NCBI RefSeq assembly: GCF_010907035.1
Contig: NZ_QUMK01000020.1
Coordinates: 1-64,000 of the forward strand
From: Rhodopseudomonas sp. BR0M22
Lineage (GTDB): Bacteria; Pseudomonadota; Alphaproteobacteria; Rhizobiales; Xanthobacteraceae
Direction of reading: 5' to 3'
Length of the DNA: 64,000 bases
The notes beneath the pieces were generated by a model. That model had not been told where the DNA came from, made no database searches, and saw only the letters and a list, made by a program, of their open reading frames with translations. A program made the position numbers and the translations under genes. This document shows, one piece after another, positions 45,657-58,866 of this stretch (the first letter of the stretch is position 1; each line of letters opens with the position of its first letter).

Positions 45657-46868
45657 TGCCGGATGAGGGGCGGTTGGCTCGGCGTCGCGGCAGAGCCAGG
45701 CTGTGCTGATCGCCAGCAGCAGGGTGGAAGCGGCGCTGGCCCAGGCCATGCTGTCCCAGCCGGCCCAGGTGCCGGTGCCGAGAAGGCGAATGGCGACCGG
45801 CCCGATGATCTGCCCCACGGCGAACGCCACCGTCATCCGCGCCAGCAGCGGCGTCGGATTGGCGGGACGCAGCTCGCGGGCAAGCTGAAGTCCGGCCATC
45901 GTCGCGACCATGAAAGTGCCGCCGACCAGCACGGCGGAGGCGGCGAGGGACCACAGCGCGTGGCTGATCAGCGGCAGCGCCGTGCCGACCGCCATCGTCC
46001 CTTGGGCCAGCGCCCACACCCGCCGCCGCGGCCAGCCGTGGAGGCGATGAGCCGCCAGCGCCACCGACACCGCGGCGGCCAGCCCGAACAGCGGCCAGGT
46101 GATGCCGAACACCAACGGGTTCGCGGTCAACTCCCGCGCCATCGCCGGCAGGAAGGTGGCCGGAATGATGTAGCCGAAGCCGAAGACGCCGTAACACGCC
46201 ACGATGCCCCACTGACGATCCGCACGCTTCGTCGTGAGTTGCGCGTGCGCAGGCGTGACTGCCGCCGGCGGCGCGCTGGTGCGGCGTCCGAGGCCGGCGG
46301 CGACGATGATCGTGCCGAGCGTCGTGATCGTTCCGAGTTCGAGCCACAGCGCGGACGCCGTCTGCTGCCCGCCGAGCCAGGCGATCGTCCCGGCCAGCGC
46401 GATGCCGAGGCCGACGCCGCAATAGATCCAGGCGCCGAGCTGCGCGCTGTGGCGCCGCGCGAGTTCAGTGAGGCACCAGCTGCTGGCGCACACCAGCGCC
46501 CATGCGCTGCAAACCCCGGACACCGCGCGCAGCACGGCGCCGACAAGCTCCATCGAGCCGCGATCGATCCACGCCGGCGCCATCGTCGACAGCACGATGC
46601 CGATCAGGGACAAGCGCAGGCCGCGCTGCGGATGGCCGGCAAAGATCGAGGCGGTCAGCGCGCCCACAAGATAGCCGGCGTAGTTCGCCGCCGCCCATTC
46701 GGCGCCGGCGGCGGCACTCAAGGTGCCGTCGCGCATCATCAGCGGCAACAGCGGCGTGAACGCGAACCGGCCGATCCCCATCGCGGCGGCGAGCGCCACG
46801 GTGCCGCTTGTGACGATCAGCCAGGTCGGCGGATGAGGGGCGGCAGCTTCGACGGAAGTGCGGTGCAT
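45651..46868 (-). CDS. MFS transporter, YbfB/YjiJ-like
   Basis: 405 residues with about 12 membrane segments. The start WLIVTSGTVALAAAMGIGRFAFTPLLPLMM is characteristic of the YbfB/YjiJ group. It is divergent from the LysR gene (90 bases apart), which probably regulates it. Many such pairs are seen in proteobacteria, but the substrate is not known. Confidence 0.88.
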   Translation of the reverse strand: MHRTSVEAAAPHPPTWLIVTSGTVALAAAMGIGRFAFTPLLPLMMRDGTLSAAAGAEWAAANYAGYLVGALTASIFAGHPQRGLRLSLIGIVLSTMAPAWIDRGSMELVGAVLRAVSGVCSAWALVCASSWCLTELARRHSAQLGAWIYCGVGLGIALAGTIAWLGGQQTASALWLELGTITTLGTIIVAAGLGRRTSAPPAAVTPAHAQLTTKRADRQWGIVACYGVFGFGYIIPATFLPAMARELTANPLVFGITWPLFGLAAAVSVALAAHRLHGWPRRRVWALAQGTMAVGTALPLISHALWSLAASAVLVGGTFMVATMAGLQLARELRPANPTPLLARMTVAFAVGQIIGPVAIRLLGTGTWAGWDSMAWASAASTLLLAISTAWLCRDAEPTAPHPAS

Positions 46869-46958
46869 CAGGTTGCCCGATCAAGCCAAGTGGGGCGTCG
46901 ACACCACCAGATCGGGCCAGCATTGAAAACTGAATTATTCTGAACTACCGTTCTCGAT

Positions 46959-47846
46959 ATGAGAATGATGGACCTCGACGACCTCGAGATCTTCCGCGCC
47001 GTCGTCAGGGAGGGCGGGGTCACCCGCGCGGCGGACCGGCTGCACCGGGTGCCGTCCAACGTCACCACCCGCATCAAGCAGCTCGAGGAGCGGATCGGGC
47101 ACAGCCTGTTTCGCCGGCAGGGGCGCGGTCTGGTTCTCACCGATGTCGGCCGCACCCTACTGAGCCACGCCGAACGTCTGCTGCAATTGGCCGATGCCGC
47201 CGAGCAGGAGTTGCGCAGCGGCAAGGCGAGGGGCGTGCTGCGGCTGGGGTCTCTGGAAAGCGCAGCCGGGGTGCGGCTGCCGCCGCTGCTGTCGCGCTTT
47301 CATGCGCGTTACCCCGATATCGCGATCCAGATGACGACCGACACCACCGCCGCGCTGCTTCGGCAGTTGGAGCGGTTCGAGATCGACGCCGCCTTCGTCT
47401 CAGAGCCGTTCGAGCCGGGACGTTTCACCTCGGTCGCGGCGTTCGACGAAGAACTGGTGCTGATCACCGCCAAGGGCGACCGCCCGCTGCGCCGCTCCGC
47501 CGACCTCGGCGGCAAGACCGTGGTGGCGTTTCCGCACGGCTGCTCCTACCGCCGGCGCCTGATGGAATGGTTGGCATCGGAAGGCGTATCACCCGACCGT
47601 ATTCTCGACCTCGGCTCGTATCACGCCATCGTCGCCTGCGTCGCGGCCGGCTCCGGCATCGCCATCGTGCCCGCAGGCGTACTCGATCACGCCGCTTTGG
47701 GCATGGCGGTGGATCGCCATGCACTACCGGCCAAACTGCGAAACAACCGGACGCATCTGGTCTGGTCCGGCGAGCCCGGCTCGCCGCTGCAAGCCTTGAT
47801 GGCTCTGCTTCCGAATGCGGGCGTGAGGCGGCGGCGCGGTGGATAG
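46959..47846 (+). CDS. LysR-family transcriptional regulator
   Basis: 295 residues. The N-terminal HTH is DLEIFRAVVREGGVTRAADRLHRVPSNVTTRIKQLEERIG (about 5-44), followed by a periplasmic-binding-protein-like effector domain. It is divergent from the YbfB-like MFS gene and likely controls it. Its last 70 codons and downstream flank are duplicated in degenerate form at 40690-41022. Confidence 0.93.
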   Translation: MRMMDLDDLEIFRAVVREGGVTRAADRLHRVPSNVTTRIKQLEERIGHSLFRRQGRGLVLTDVGRTLLSHAERLLQLADAAEQELRSGKARGVLRLGSLESAAGVRLPPLLSRFHARYPDIAIQMTTDTTAALLRQLERFEIDAAFVSEPFEPGRFTSVAAFDEELVLITAKGDRPLRRSADLGGKTVVAFPHGCSYRRRLMEWLASEGVSPDRILDLGSYHAIVACVAAGSGIAIVPAGVLDHAALGMAVDRHALPAKLRNNRTHLVWSGEPGSPLQALMALLPNAGVRRRRGG

Positions 47847-47966
47847 CAGGGGGGCGTTTGAGCGGGCACTATCTGCGTGACGCTGGTCTTTCGACCGCTT
47901 TGAGATTGAAGCCGGCGTGCAGCCTTGCCTGCGTAAGAGTGGGGGTGCTTGTGAGCCTGAGAGGAC
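47640..47966. repeat. Direct repeat R2 (partner of 40690-41022)
   Basis: Covers the 3' end of the LysR gene and about 120 bases beyond the stop. It aligns with R1 in the same orientation with substitutions and short gaps. This copy keeps the reading frame, so it is the likely original or the better-preserved copy. Confidence 0.75.
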
Positions 47967-48941
47967 ATGACGTGTTTAGCCATATCGACGCGTTGAGTAG
48001 AAGTTAGCCTGCTTTCCTCAACCGGAGATGCACTTGTATCATCGGTCGGCGAAACTGCGGCTTGCTATATCCCGGATTGCGGGGGGTGGGGCATTGTTTT
48101 GCGTCCGATGTGGTATCGCGTCGGCGATATGAAGTAGAATCGACTTGAACGGTGCTGTCGTAGGCTTAGTCGCAAGCGGCATTTGTGCCGTGGCGGCCGG
48201 CCTTCCACCTCAGCATGATCTCCAAAGCGCAGCGCTGGTCTTGAACCTTTCAGACCGTAGAGATCTGGTCAAGATTCCACTATTCGAGCTGCCTCCTCAG
48301 AGCAACTAATGGATGCGGCGGGCTTGCAATGCAAGTATTTCCGCTTAAACTAGCCTGCCGTGCTTATCAGCATGGCAACGATCGGGCGTGAAAGTCTCGT
48401 TTTCATGTGAGGAACGGCGCATGGCTTTTTAGCGCGGACGCATATTCAGATTCACTCCGCTCGCGGTGATCCTGATCAAGCAAGGGGATGCAGCATTGCT
48501 GAGTTGGTTGGGAGGCTCGCCGAGGTCGACGAAGTTGTTCCGGCGAAGTGTCTGCCGTTCCATGCGTCTAGACTTTTCTGACTTGAGGGTGAGTATCTAC
48601 GTGGGGTCGGCGCGGTGGCGCTTCTTCGCAAAGCTATCCGGGCATGGTCAACCTGTCACCGACCCGCAATCGGGGAGCGCTACGCTTTTAGTGACGTGAG
48701 AGACGGGATGCACGGACGCATTGGTCTTTATTGCTCCGCGACCCGGCTATGGAGTTGGAGAGAACTGGGTGGAGAATCCGAACAAATTACGGCGCAGCAT
48801 ATCGCAAGAGCTCTTGGAACTGCGTGTATTCGGATTTATCCCGGCGAGGATGGAAGTTTAGAGTTCCAAGCGTATGAATAGCAAAATAAAGCGACCCACG
48901 CGTTAACGCTTGTTCATCAACAAGCAAGGGGATCTGGGAAT
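47847..48941. other. Gene-poor stretch between LysR gene and orphan secreted protein gene
   Basis: 1095 bases with lower G+C than the backbone. Past repeat R2 I see no reliable gene. Two short ORFs near 48466-48881 are weak. The second, ending at 48881 with IARALGTACIRIYPGEDGSLEFQAYE, could be a remnant of a lost gene. No tRNA, transposase or terminal repeats were seen. Confidence 0.5.
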
Positions 48942-50552
48942 ATGGAAACGTTCAGAAGCGTGCTCTGCAGCTGGCCCAGCCGCAAGTCGGTATACTTCAA
49001 GTATGCCTTCGCCCTCTTTGTAGCGCAAATCGGAAGTGGTTTTGCTCATGCTGAGATTGTCGGGGATCCCGGTGACGACTGGCGCCTTAACTTGAACGCT
49101 CAATTCAGCGCGCCTGGTCCTCACCAGTCGAGGCAGGACCACCACCTCTACCGCATCGATTTCAAATGCAAAGCGACGGCTGCGCTTCCGATGAAGAAGG
49201 TCGTCGATTTATTAGTCATGCGGTCTGTAACGACAAGCCACTCGGTTATCATTAGTAAAGACTATGTTGCTCCGGATGCCTCCGGAAAATTGAAGATTCC
49301 TGAAAAACCTCTCAGCTTGCTTACGCCGTATGCAGTCAATGCTCAGAATATTTCAGATAACCGGGCCATCTGTCCGAAGGTGCCGATTATCGTTTCCGGT
49401 ACACAGCCGATCTATATTGTCGCGATGGTCAACTATTCGACCACTAACGCGCCCGGCGCAATCATCAAGATTGGCTACTCCATCGCCAAGCTGATCCCTG
49501 CCTTGTGGTCTGTTTTCGAACCAGCTGCAATGCCGGCGAGTATTGGCAATAAGCTGTCCGGCGTCGGCGACACGAAGGGGCCGATGGAAGATATTCTTTC
49601 GACGTTCAACGACGATAAGAGCTTTGGGAAAGGTTTCGATCTCGACGTCGGACGGTATCTTGTGAAGACTGATTACAATGAGATCGAAGTCACGGTAGCC
49701 AAGCTCGACTCGGTTGTGTTGGCAAAGCCAAGTTCTTTGCAGGAGACCTTTCGGACACAGATTCGAGCTGCGCCGGATCAGATCAAGCCCGACAGTGTTG
49801 GATCGACTTGCGCCAATGTTGCTGGCGCCTTGAAAGACGCGGGATTTTCGGAGGGCGAGGATATACCTTACGCGCTCGTCAATTTGGCGAGCCGCCTCGG
49901 TAGCAAGCCGAAACTAATAGAATGCTTGGAGGCTACCGGTACGACCGATACTGCACTCAAGCTTGGGCCCGTACTTTGGAAGTGGATTATCAAAAAGCTT
50001 GTGATTACGGATGATGACCTAGCCAACATTCAGCCATCATCATTCGCCGATGCCAAGCGTCGAATTTACAACTTCATTGTCGCATTATCGCGGATAACCA
50101 AGGGAGATACGGCCCGCGCCGCAGAGGGAGTGGCACAACTTAAGATGATTACGACCGAAAAGGTGAATCTTGTAGATACGATTGATGACCTTTTAGGCGG
50201 TTCTGGGAGCCTTCAGCCCAATGAATTGGCGCAGCGCCTTGTCAGCAAAGGTTATCTCCGCTTCGGCTGCATGGCGCCGGTGGGAGATAAGAACGGGGCT
50301 GGCATGTCGAACGGCGTGGGCTCATTCCTGATGATCAGGGCGTCAGCCGACGTAAACTCTGCGAAACTCGCAGATGCGCTACCTGTGCACGTCGTGTTCA
50401 AGCGCGGGCTGATCTCAAGCATACTCGCATTTCAAGAGCCTGGTTGGGTGAAGACGAACCTGGACGCCAATGAAGGTAACTGCAATGGCTTTAGGGTGAT
50501 CGATGGTGCAGTGGCCGAAAGCAGTGGAGGTCGTCTGCTCGCTACTCAATAG
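48942..50552 (+). CDS. Orphan secreted protein, function unknown
   Basis: 536 residues with an N-terminal signal peptide (hydrophobic about 20-36, cleavage near FAHAE). The mature protein is soluble-looking, with few Cys and no repeats, lipobox or known catalytic motif that I can see. The only hint of a second hydrophobic part is near 165-185 (IIKIGYSIAKLIPALW). G+C is well below the ribosomal genes beside it, and no functional partner adjoins it, so horizontal origin is likely. The ATG start has no strong ribosome site but leads straight into the signal sequence. Confidence 0.75.
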   Translation: METFRSVLCSWPSRKSVYFKYAFALFVAQIGSGFAHAEIVGDPGDDWRLNLNAQFSAPGPHQSRQDHHLYRIDFKCKATAALPMKKVVDLLVMRSVTTSHSVIISKDYVAPDASGKLKIPEKPLSLLTPYAVNAQNISDNRAICPKVPIIVSGTQPIYIVAMVNYSTTNAPGAIIKIGYSIAKLIPALWSVFEPAAMPASIGNKLSGVGDTKGPMEDILSTFNDDKSFGKGFDLDVGRYLVKTDYNEIEVTVAKLDSVVLAKPSSLQETFRTQIRAAPDQIKPDSVGSTCANVAGALKDAGFSEGEDIPYALVNLASRLGSKPKLIECLEATGTTDTALKLGPVLWKWIIKKLVITDDDLANIQPSSFADAKRRIYNFIVALSRITKGDTARAAEGVAQLKMITTEKVNLVDTIDDLLGGSGSLQPNELAQRLVSKGYLRFGCMAPVGDKNGAGMSNGVGSFLMIRASADVNSAKLADALPVHVVFKRGLISSILAFQEPGWVKTNLDANEGNCNGFRVIDGAVAESSGGRLLATQ

Positions 50553-51170
50553 GGTTGCCGGTTTGTAGACGGATTCGGTTGTCCGTCGCACCCGAGCCGC
50601 TCCGCGGAAGCGCTTCGGCGGCTTCACATCTTCGAATGGAGATCATGGTTCTATCACCGGCAAATCGTTCTGCAATCAAGCCCATGTTCGACAAAGGGGC
50701 TCATCTCGTTCTTATGGGCGACTCTTCGGTTCGATCTGCGCGTCACGCCGGAGTTAGGTTTAAGTTGCTGAGAGGGCGACAAATTCGCTATGAGGGATAA
50801 GGTGTCGCGATGTCCGCTACTGACCCATCGCAGCATCCGTCGCCCGCTTTGGTGCCGGCGCTAAGCGCAAGCTGAGGTGACCTGTCCGGCTCTTCATTAT
50901 ATGCGGCGGCGTCTGAACCAAAGGCGGATCGGCCGGCGTCGCTGTCCACGATACCTGCGCGGTGATGCAGAATAGGTGGTTGTCGGTGTCGTCGATCTTG
51001 CAATGATCGAGCGTAGCCAGTCTCGGCGTGGCGACCGGCTCGGTGCTCGCCGCGCTGATCAGCGATTGCGCTGGCAGCTAAGTGGCGGTCATTCTTGCTT
51101 CCGGCGCCGCGGCCCAACGCCGCGATGCCGAGCCGCGCGGCGTTCGGGTCTGTCGCTCCGCCCGCTGGCG
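50553..51170. other. Intergenic region with outer-membrane gene remnant
   Basis: 618 bases. Apart from remnant B (50829-51010) no gene is convincing. A short + strand ORF at 50555-50800 has no recognisable features. Confidence 0.5.
50829..51010 (-). pseudogene. Remnant B of the outer-membrane protein gene 3' end
   Basis: The + strand here (GTCCACGATACCTGCGCGGT then a run to GGTGGTTGTCGGTGTCGTCG) aligns with the intact gene at about 52875-52925 (GTCCACGACACCTGTGCGGT, then GCGGTTGTCGTTGTCGTCC). The 3' flank is shared with remnant A. Frame is lost in several places. Confidence 0.6.
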
Positions 51171-51866
51171 TCACTCGATCCGCACGGTGAATTCGTTGCC
51201 GCGGCCTTGGTCGATGTCGAGGGAGCGGGAGAAATAGCCATTGGCGGGGGCGCGGACGTAATCGAGATAGTCCTGCGCAAAGGCGTTCTCGCCGAGGATG
51301 ACGGCGCCGGGTGCCAGCCGCGGCTCGATCAGTTTGAGCACGGGCAGGTACAGCGAGAACGCGCCGTCGATCGAGAGAACATCGACGTCGCCGCCGACGT
51401 CTTTCAGCGTGTCGAGCGCATCGCCCTCGCGGATCTCCACCAGGTCGGCCAGCCCCGCCGCTTCGAGGTGAGCCCGCGCTCGCGCGACCTTGGTGGGCTC
51501 GATCTCGGAGCCGATCAGCCGGCCGCCGCCATTGTCGCGCAGCGCAGCCGCGAGGTAGATCGTCGAGATCCCCATCGAGGTGCCGAACTCGACGATCCGG
51601 GTCGCCCTGCGGGCGCGCGCGATCGCGTACAGGAAGCGGCCATAGGTTGGAGAAATCGCCAGAAAATGGTCGGCGTGCTCTCGATACGTGGTTCGATAGT
51701 TGAGACGTTCCTCATCGACAAATCTGGCGGCCAAGTCCTTCAGCGTTTCACCGGACCTTTCGGCCTGCGCCATCATCTCGGCCACCAGGGTGCGATCCGC
51801 GGCCTCGGCCTCGGCGTGGAGTTTGTCGAGCGTCGCTGCGACGCGCTTGCTGCTCAGCGATGTCAT
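51171..51866 (-). CDS. SAM-dependent O-methyltransferase (class I)
   Basis: 231 residues. Motif I IVEFGTSMGISTIYLA (about 89-104), an acidic residue in LIGSEIEPTKV, and the metal/cofactor loop in VDVLSIDGAFSLYLPVLKLIEPRLAPGAVILGENA (in pieces about 161-195) resemble catechol or caffeoyl-CoA type O-methyltransferases. The substrate is unknown. It is divergent from an AraC-type regulator gene that may control it. Confidence 0.85.
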   Translation of the reverse strand: MTSLSSKRVAATLDKLHAEAEAADRTLVAEMMAQAERSGETLKDLAARFVDEERLNYRTTYREHADHFLAISPTYGRFLYAIARARRATRIVEFGTSMGISTIYLAAALRDNGGGRLIGSEIEPTKVARARAHLEAAGLADLVEIREGDALDTLKDVGGDVDVLSIDGAFSLYLPVLKLIEPRLAPGAVILGENAFAQDYLDYVRAPANGYFSRSLDIDQGRGNEFTVRIE

Positions 51867-52002
51867 GCAAGTCCCTTTCGGTCATGCCGAGACCGGTTCG
51901 GCCTCGGCTGTCCGGGTGAGTAAAGGGAGGCGGCATTGGCGTCATTACGCAGCTTAGACAGATTGTTATCCGTTCACGCCAAGCGGCGCGGTAGGCTGGC
52001 CC

Positions 52003-52851
52003 ATGCCCATTCTCACCGACAGCTCCACTGCGGCCGACTGGACCGAACCCGACGAGGTCGCGCGGCCGGTCGTGGCCTATGGCATGGCATCGGAGATGAT
52101 CGGCTCGTTCGAGATCGATCTGCACTGCCATGCCAAGGCGCAGATCCTGCTGGTGCAGCGCGGTGCACTGAGTTGCCGGGTGGACGGCGGATTGTGGATC
52201 GTGCCGCCGCGCAGCGCGGTCTGGATCCCAGGCGGCACGCTGCATGCGATCACCGCGACCGGCAGGCTCGAAGGCTATGCGGCGTTCGTCGCCGCTGGCA
52301 TCGATGTGGGACTGCCGCAGCGCTGCTGCACCGTCTCGGTGACGCCGCTGCTGCGTGAACTGCTGTTCCGCGCCGCGAGGCTGCCGCTGCTGTACCACGA
52401 GGGCGGGGCGAGTTCGCGTCTGATCGCGGTGCTGCTCGACGAGATCGCGGTTGCCAGGATCGAGGATCTGCATCTGCCGATGCCGTCCGATCCGCGGCTG
52501 CGCGCGTTGGCCGACCTGATGATGGCGGCGCCCGCCGATCGCGGCTCGCTGCAGGGCTGGGCAGCGCGCGCCGGCCTCAGCGAGCGGACGCTGGGGCGGC
52601 TGATCAGCCGCGAAACCGGGATGAGCTTCGGCCGCTGGCGCCAGCAGCTCGGCGTCATGCTCGCGGTGCAGTGGCTGGCCGGCGGCGCCTCGATCCAGCA
52701 GGTCGCCGCCGATCTGGGTTACGAAAGCGTGCCGAGCTTCGTCACCATGTTCCGCAAGACACTCGGCACGTCGCCGGGCAGATACATGGCGGAACGCCAT
52801 GCCGGCGCCCGAGTCACTTGCTGCTCAGATACAGCGGCGTCCGCACCGTGA
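52003..52851 (+). CDS. AraC-family transcriptional regulator with cupin sensor
   Basis: 282 residues. The N-terminal cupin-like domain (HCHAKAQILLVQRGALSCRV, VPPRSAVWIPGGTLHAI) is followed by a C-terminal double helix-turn-helix (about 180-268) including SERTLGRLISRETGMSFGRWRQQ and VAADLGYESVPSFVTMFRKTLGTSPGRYM. It is divergent from the O-methyltransferase gene by 136 bases. Its 3' end overlaps the convergent outer-membrane gene by 38 bases. Confidence 0.92.
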   Translation: MPILTDSSTAADWTEPDEVARPVVAYGMASEMIGSFEIDLHCHAKAQILLVQRGALSCRVDGGLWIVPPRSAVWIPGGTLHAITATGRLEGYAAFVAAGIDVGLPQRCCTVSVTPLLRELLFRAARLPLLYHEGGASSRLIAVLLDEIAVARIEDLHLPMPSDPRLRALADLMMAAPADRGSLQGWAARAGLSERTLGRLISRETGMSFGRWRQQLGVMLAVQWLAGGASIQQVAADLGYESVPSFVTMFRKTLGTSPGRYMAERHAGARVTCCSDTAASAP

Positions 52852-53731
52852 GCTGATAGGCCGGCTTCGGCGTCCACGACACCTGTGCGGTGATGCCGAA
52901 CAGGCGGTTGTCGTTGTCGTCCATCTGGTCGAGGTCGATCCGCAGGATCGGTTGGGTGAAGGGCGCGATCGGGGTGAAGCGCAGCAGCTCGGCGCCGCCG
53001 AACGACTGCAGGCCGGCGCGCCCCGTCAGCTTCCAGTTGCTCTCCCACTGGTAATAGCCGCCGAGCCAGCCGACCGTATTCGGATGGATTTCGGCGCGGT
53101 CGGCGTCGATCGCCGTGGTGGTGAACTGCACGCCGGCGAGCACGCCGCGGGTCTCGTCGGCGTCGAACGCGTAGGACGCCTCCAGCACGGTGTTGAGCGA
53201 GGTGGTGGCGAGCGGTCCGCTCGGCACCGAGCGGGTGAGGGTGGTCTGGAGTGTCAGGCTCGGCAGCGATCCGCCGTCCTGGCGATAGAGGTCGGCCTGG
53301 ACGCCGACGTTCCAACTGGTGATGTCGACCGAGCTCCAGCCTGATCCGCCGTTGCTGGTGGTGGCGCTGAAGCCGCCATACAGCGAGACGCGGTCGTTGA
53401 CGTCGATGGTCAGCGGCACGTCGAGTTCCGCGCTCTGGCTCGCCGGCAGCGTCGGCACCTGCAGCGGCGGCAGCGCCGCCAGCTCGCGCAGGCGCGACAG
53501 CACCGCGAGGGTCGGGCTGGAAAAGCCGATCGACAGCACGCCGGCCGGGGTGCGGCCGTAGCTGGTGCGGAGGTCGAGGTAGATATTGGGGTAGGTCTGG
53601 GCCGGCGCGTCGTCGTCATCCGCGTCGGCCGCGCGTGCGGGCAGGGCGAGGAGCTGCAGCGAGACCACGGCTGCGGCGATCGCCGCCATCCGGCGTCGCG
53701 GCACCGCCCGATCTCGCCCCGAACCCGCCAT
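52814..53731 (-). CDS. Predicted outer-membrane or exported protein, unknown function
   Basis: 305 residues from ATG 53731, preceded by GGGAACGAG. A signal peptide (hydrophobic about 16-28, cleavage at ARA-AD) is followed by alternating-hydrophobicity strands with many aromatic/Gly ends (YPNIYLDLRTSYGRT, DRVSLYGGFSATTS, LGGYYQWESNWKLTGRAGLQ). This suggests a small beta-barrel, about 8-14 strands, although the C-terminus (YLSSK) lacks the usual terminal aromatic. The family was not recognised. Its 3' end has two decayed copies to the left, at about 42.9 and 50.9 kb. Confidence 0.7.
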   Translation of the reverse strand: MAGSGRDRAVPRRRMAAIAAAVVSLQLLALPARAADADDDDAPAQTYPNIYLDLRTSYGRTPAGVLSIGFSSPTLAVLSRLRELAALPPLQVPTLPASQSAELDVPLTIDVNDRVSLYGGFSATTSNGGSGWSSVDITSWNVGVQADLYRQDGGSLPSLTLQTTLTRSVPSGPLATTSLNTVLEASYAFDADETRGVLAGVQFTTTAIDADRAEIHPNTVGWLGGYYQWESNWKLTGRAGLQSFGGAELLRFTPIAPFTQPILRIDLDQMDDNDNRLFGITAQVSWTPKPAYQLTVRTPLYLSSK

Positions 53732-54213
53732 CTCGTTCCCACGCCTCTGCGGCTGGCCGACCACGTCGCCCGCTCGGCACTTAGCCACAGCGGTTCCGCC
53801 GCCGGCAATCAGGATCGACCGGCTTCTGTGGATCGCGCCGCCACCGGACGCGATCGTCCTTGAATCGGGCGGCGGTCGTTGGTCGAATAGGTCCAGTCTC
53901 AAAGAGGTGTTTTAATACCGTATTGTGCGGCGACGCGCAGGGAGTTCCGGTCTGTGCCGAATCGAGACGGCGGGCAGCGGTCGATTCTCCCCCGACTCGG
54001 GGCCGGAATCGGTTGGGCGACACCTGACGATTCTATGAATCCTGCCCGGCGGACCCCGGATCGGGCCGCTGCGGACTACGCCCGGAGTCGGAAATCGGGG
54101 TCCCGGCGCGATCCTGCCGCAAGGCGATAACGCCCCATTCCATCGGCATTTCATGCCGGTCGGACAGAGTGCGAAAAGTCGTCGCCGAACCGTCATCTGG
54201 TAGCGGTTTTGCC

Positions 54214-54242
54214 TTGACTTGGGGGGTGTGCGCCGATACAAC
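54214..54242 (+). promoter_or_regulatory. Probable str operon (rpsL-rpsG-fusA-tuf) promoter
   Basis: TTGACT (54214-54219) and TACAAC (54237-54242) have a 17-base spacer. This would be the first promoter to the right of the cargo region for the str and perhaps S10 operons. Confidence 0.5.
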
Positions 54243-54443
54243 CCGCCCACTTCAAGACAGGCGGTGAGCGTCGCCAACGTCGGAACGGACAACCCGGGCC
54301 GTCCTTTCAAGGACTTACGGGCACCACCCTCGACCCAAGACGCTCAAACGCTGTCGACATAAGCCAGGCAATGCCAGGACATTGAGCGTTCTTTCGAGGC
54401 TCTTTCTCGTCGGGACGGTTTTGGAAGCATGACCTCGGTAAGA

Positions 54444-54472
54444 ACCGGTCAGTGGAAACTGCCCGGTCTTTG
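54444..54472 (+). promoter_or_regulatory. Hairpin in the rpsL leader, possible attenuator
   Basis: ACCGG (54444-54448) pairs with CCGGT (54463-54467) and CAGT with ACTG inside, around GGAA, followed by CTTT. It resembles a weak terminator within the leader, or a binding site for S7, the known str repressor; neither is proven. Confidence 0.4.
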
Positions 54473-54652
54473 CTGCGGTCCTCTGTTGCGTGGAAGCGCT
54501 TTCCGCTCAGCGATGGGCGGCTGGCGCGATTTCGCTTTGCGTGATCGGGCATTGGTTCGGTCGGGCAGGGCGGCCGCTGGGGCGGGTAGCTCCGAACGAA
54601 TTTGCGAAGCCGACTGACCGGTTTCGCGCGAAGCTTGAGGGTGAAGGCGAAG

Positions 54653-55024
54653 ATGCCGACGATCAACCAGCTGATCGCAAATCCGCGCGTGGTGCAGAAG
54701 TCGCGCAAGAAGGTTCCGGCGCTGCAGCAATCGCCGCAGAAGCGCGGCGTGTGCACTCGCGTCTACACCACGACGCCGAAGAAGCCGAACTCGGCGCTGC
54801 GTAAGGTCGCCAAGGTGCGCCTGACCAACGGCTTCGAGGTCATCGGTTACATTCCTGGTGAAGGTCACAACCTGCAGGAGCACTCGGTGGTCATGATCCG
54901 CGGCGGCCGCGTCAAGGACTTGCCGGGCGTGCGCTACCACATCCTCCGCGGCGTCCTCGATACCCAGGGCGTCAAGAACCGTAAGCAGCGCCGTTCGAAG
55001 TACGGCGCGAAGCGTCCGAAGTAA
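54653..55024 (+). CDS. rpsL: 30S ribosomal protein S12
   Basis: 123 residues. The decoding-centre motifs [18 protein letters not shown] and [10 protein letters not shown] are conserved. The streptomycin-site lysines (K43-type in TTPKKPNS and K88-type before LPGVRY) are in the sensitive form. ATG 54653 gives the standard length. Confidence 0.98.
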   Translation: MPTINQLIANPRVVQKSRKKVPALQQSPQKRGVCTRVYTTTPKKPNSALRKVAKVRLTNGFEVIGYIPGEGHNLQEHSVVMIRGGRVKDLPGVRYHILRGVLDTQGVKNRKQRRSKYGAKRPK

Positions 55025-55510
<486 letters not shown>

Positions 55511-55540
55511 CGGCAAAGCAACGGAATCAAGGAAGACGCT

Positions 55541-57613
<2,073 letters not shown>

Positions 57614-57651
57614 TTGTCGCCGGTTTAAGCCGCGACTGAACGGAGAGAGCG

Positions 57652-58842
<1,191 letters not shown>

Positions 58843-58866
58843 GCGGGGAATAGCGAATAGAGGGCG

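Larger units (their letters stand above)
53732..54652. other. Long intergenic region and leader before rpsL
   Basis: 921 bases without a gene I can support. The first 480 hold nothing clear. A promoter candidate at 54214-54242 starts a leader of about 400 bases that contains a hairpin at 54444-54467. Short ORFs here have no ribosome sites or domains. Confidence 0.6.

Noticed and set aside
48466-48881. Two short + strand ORFs in the gap before the orphan gene
   Set aside because: No ribosome sites, no recognisable motifs, and overlapping each other; kept only as possible remnant in the intergenic entry.
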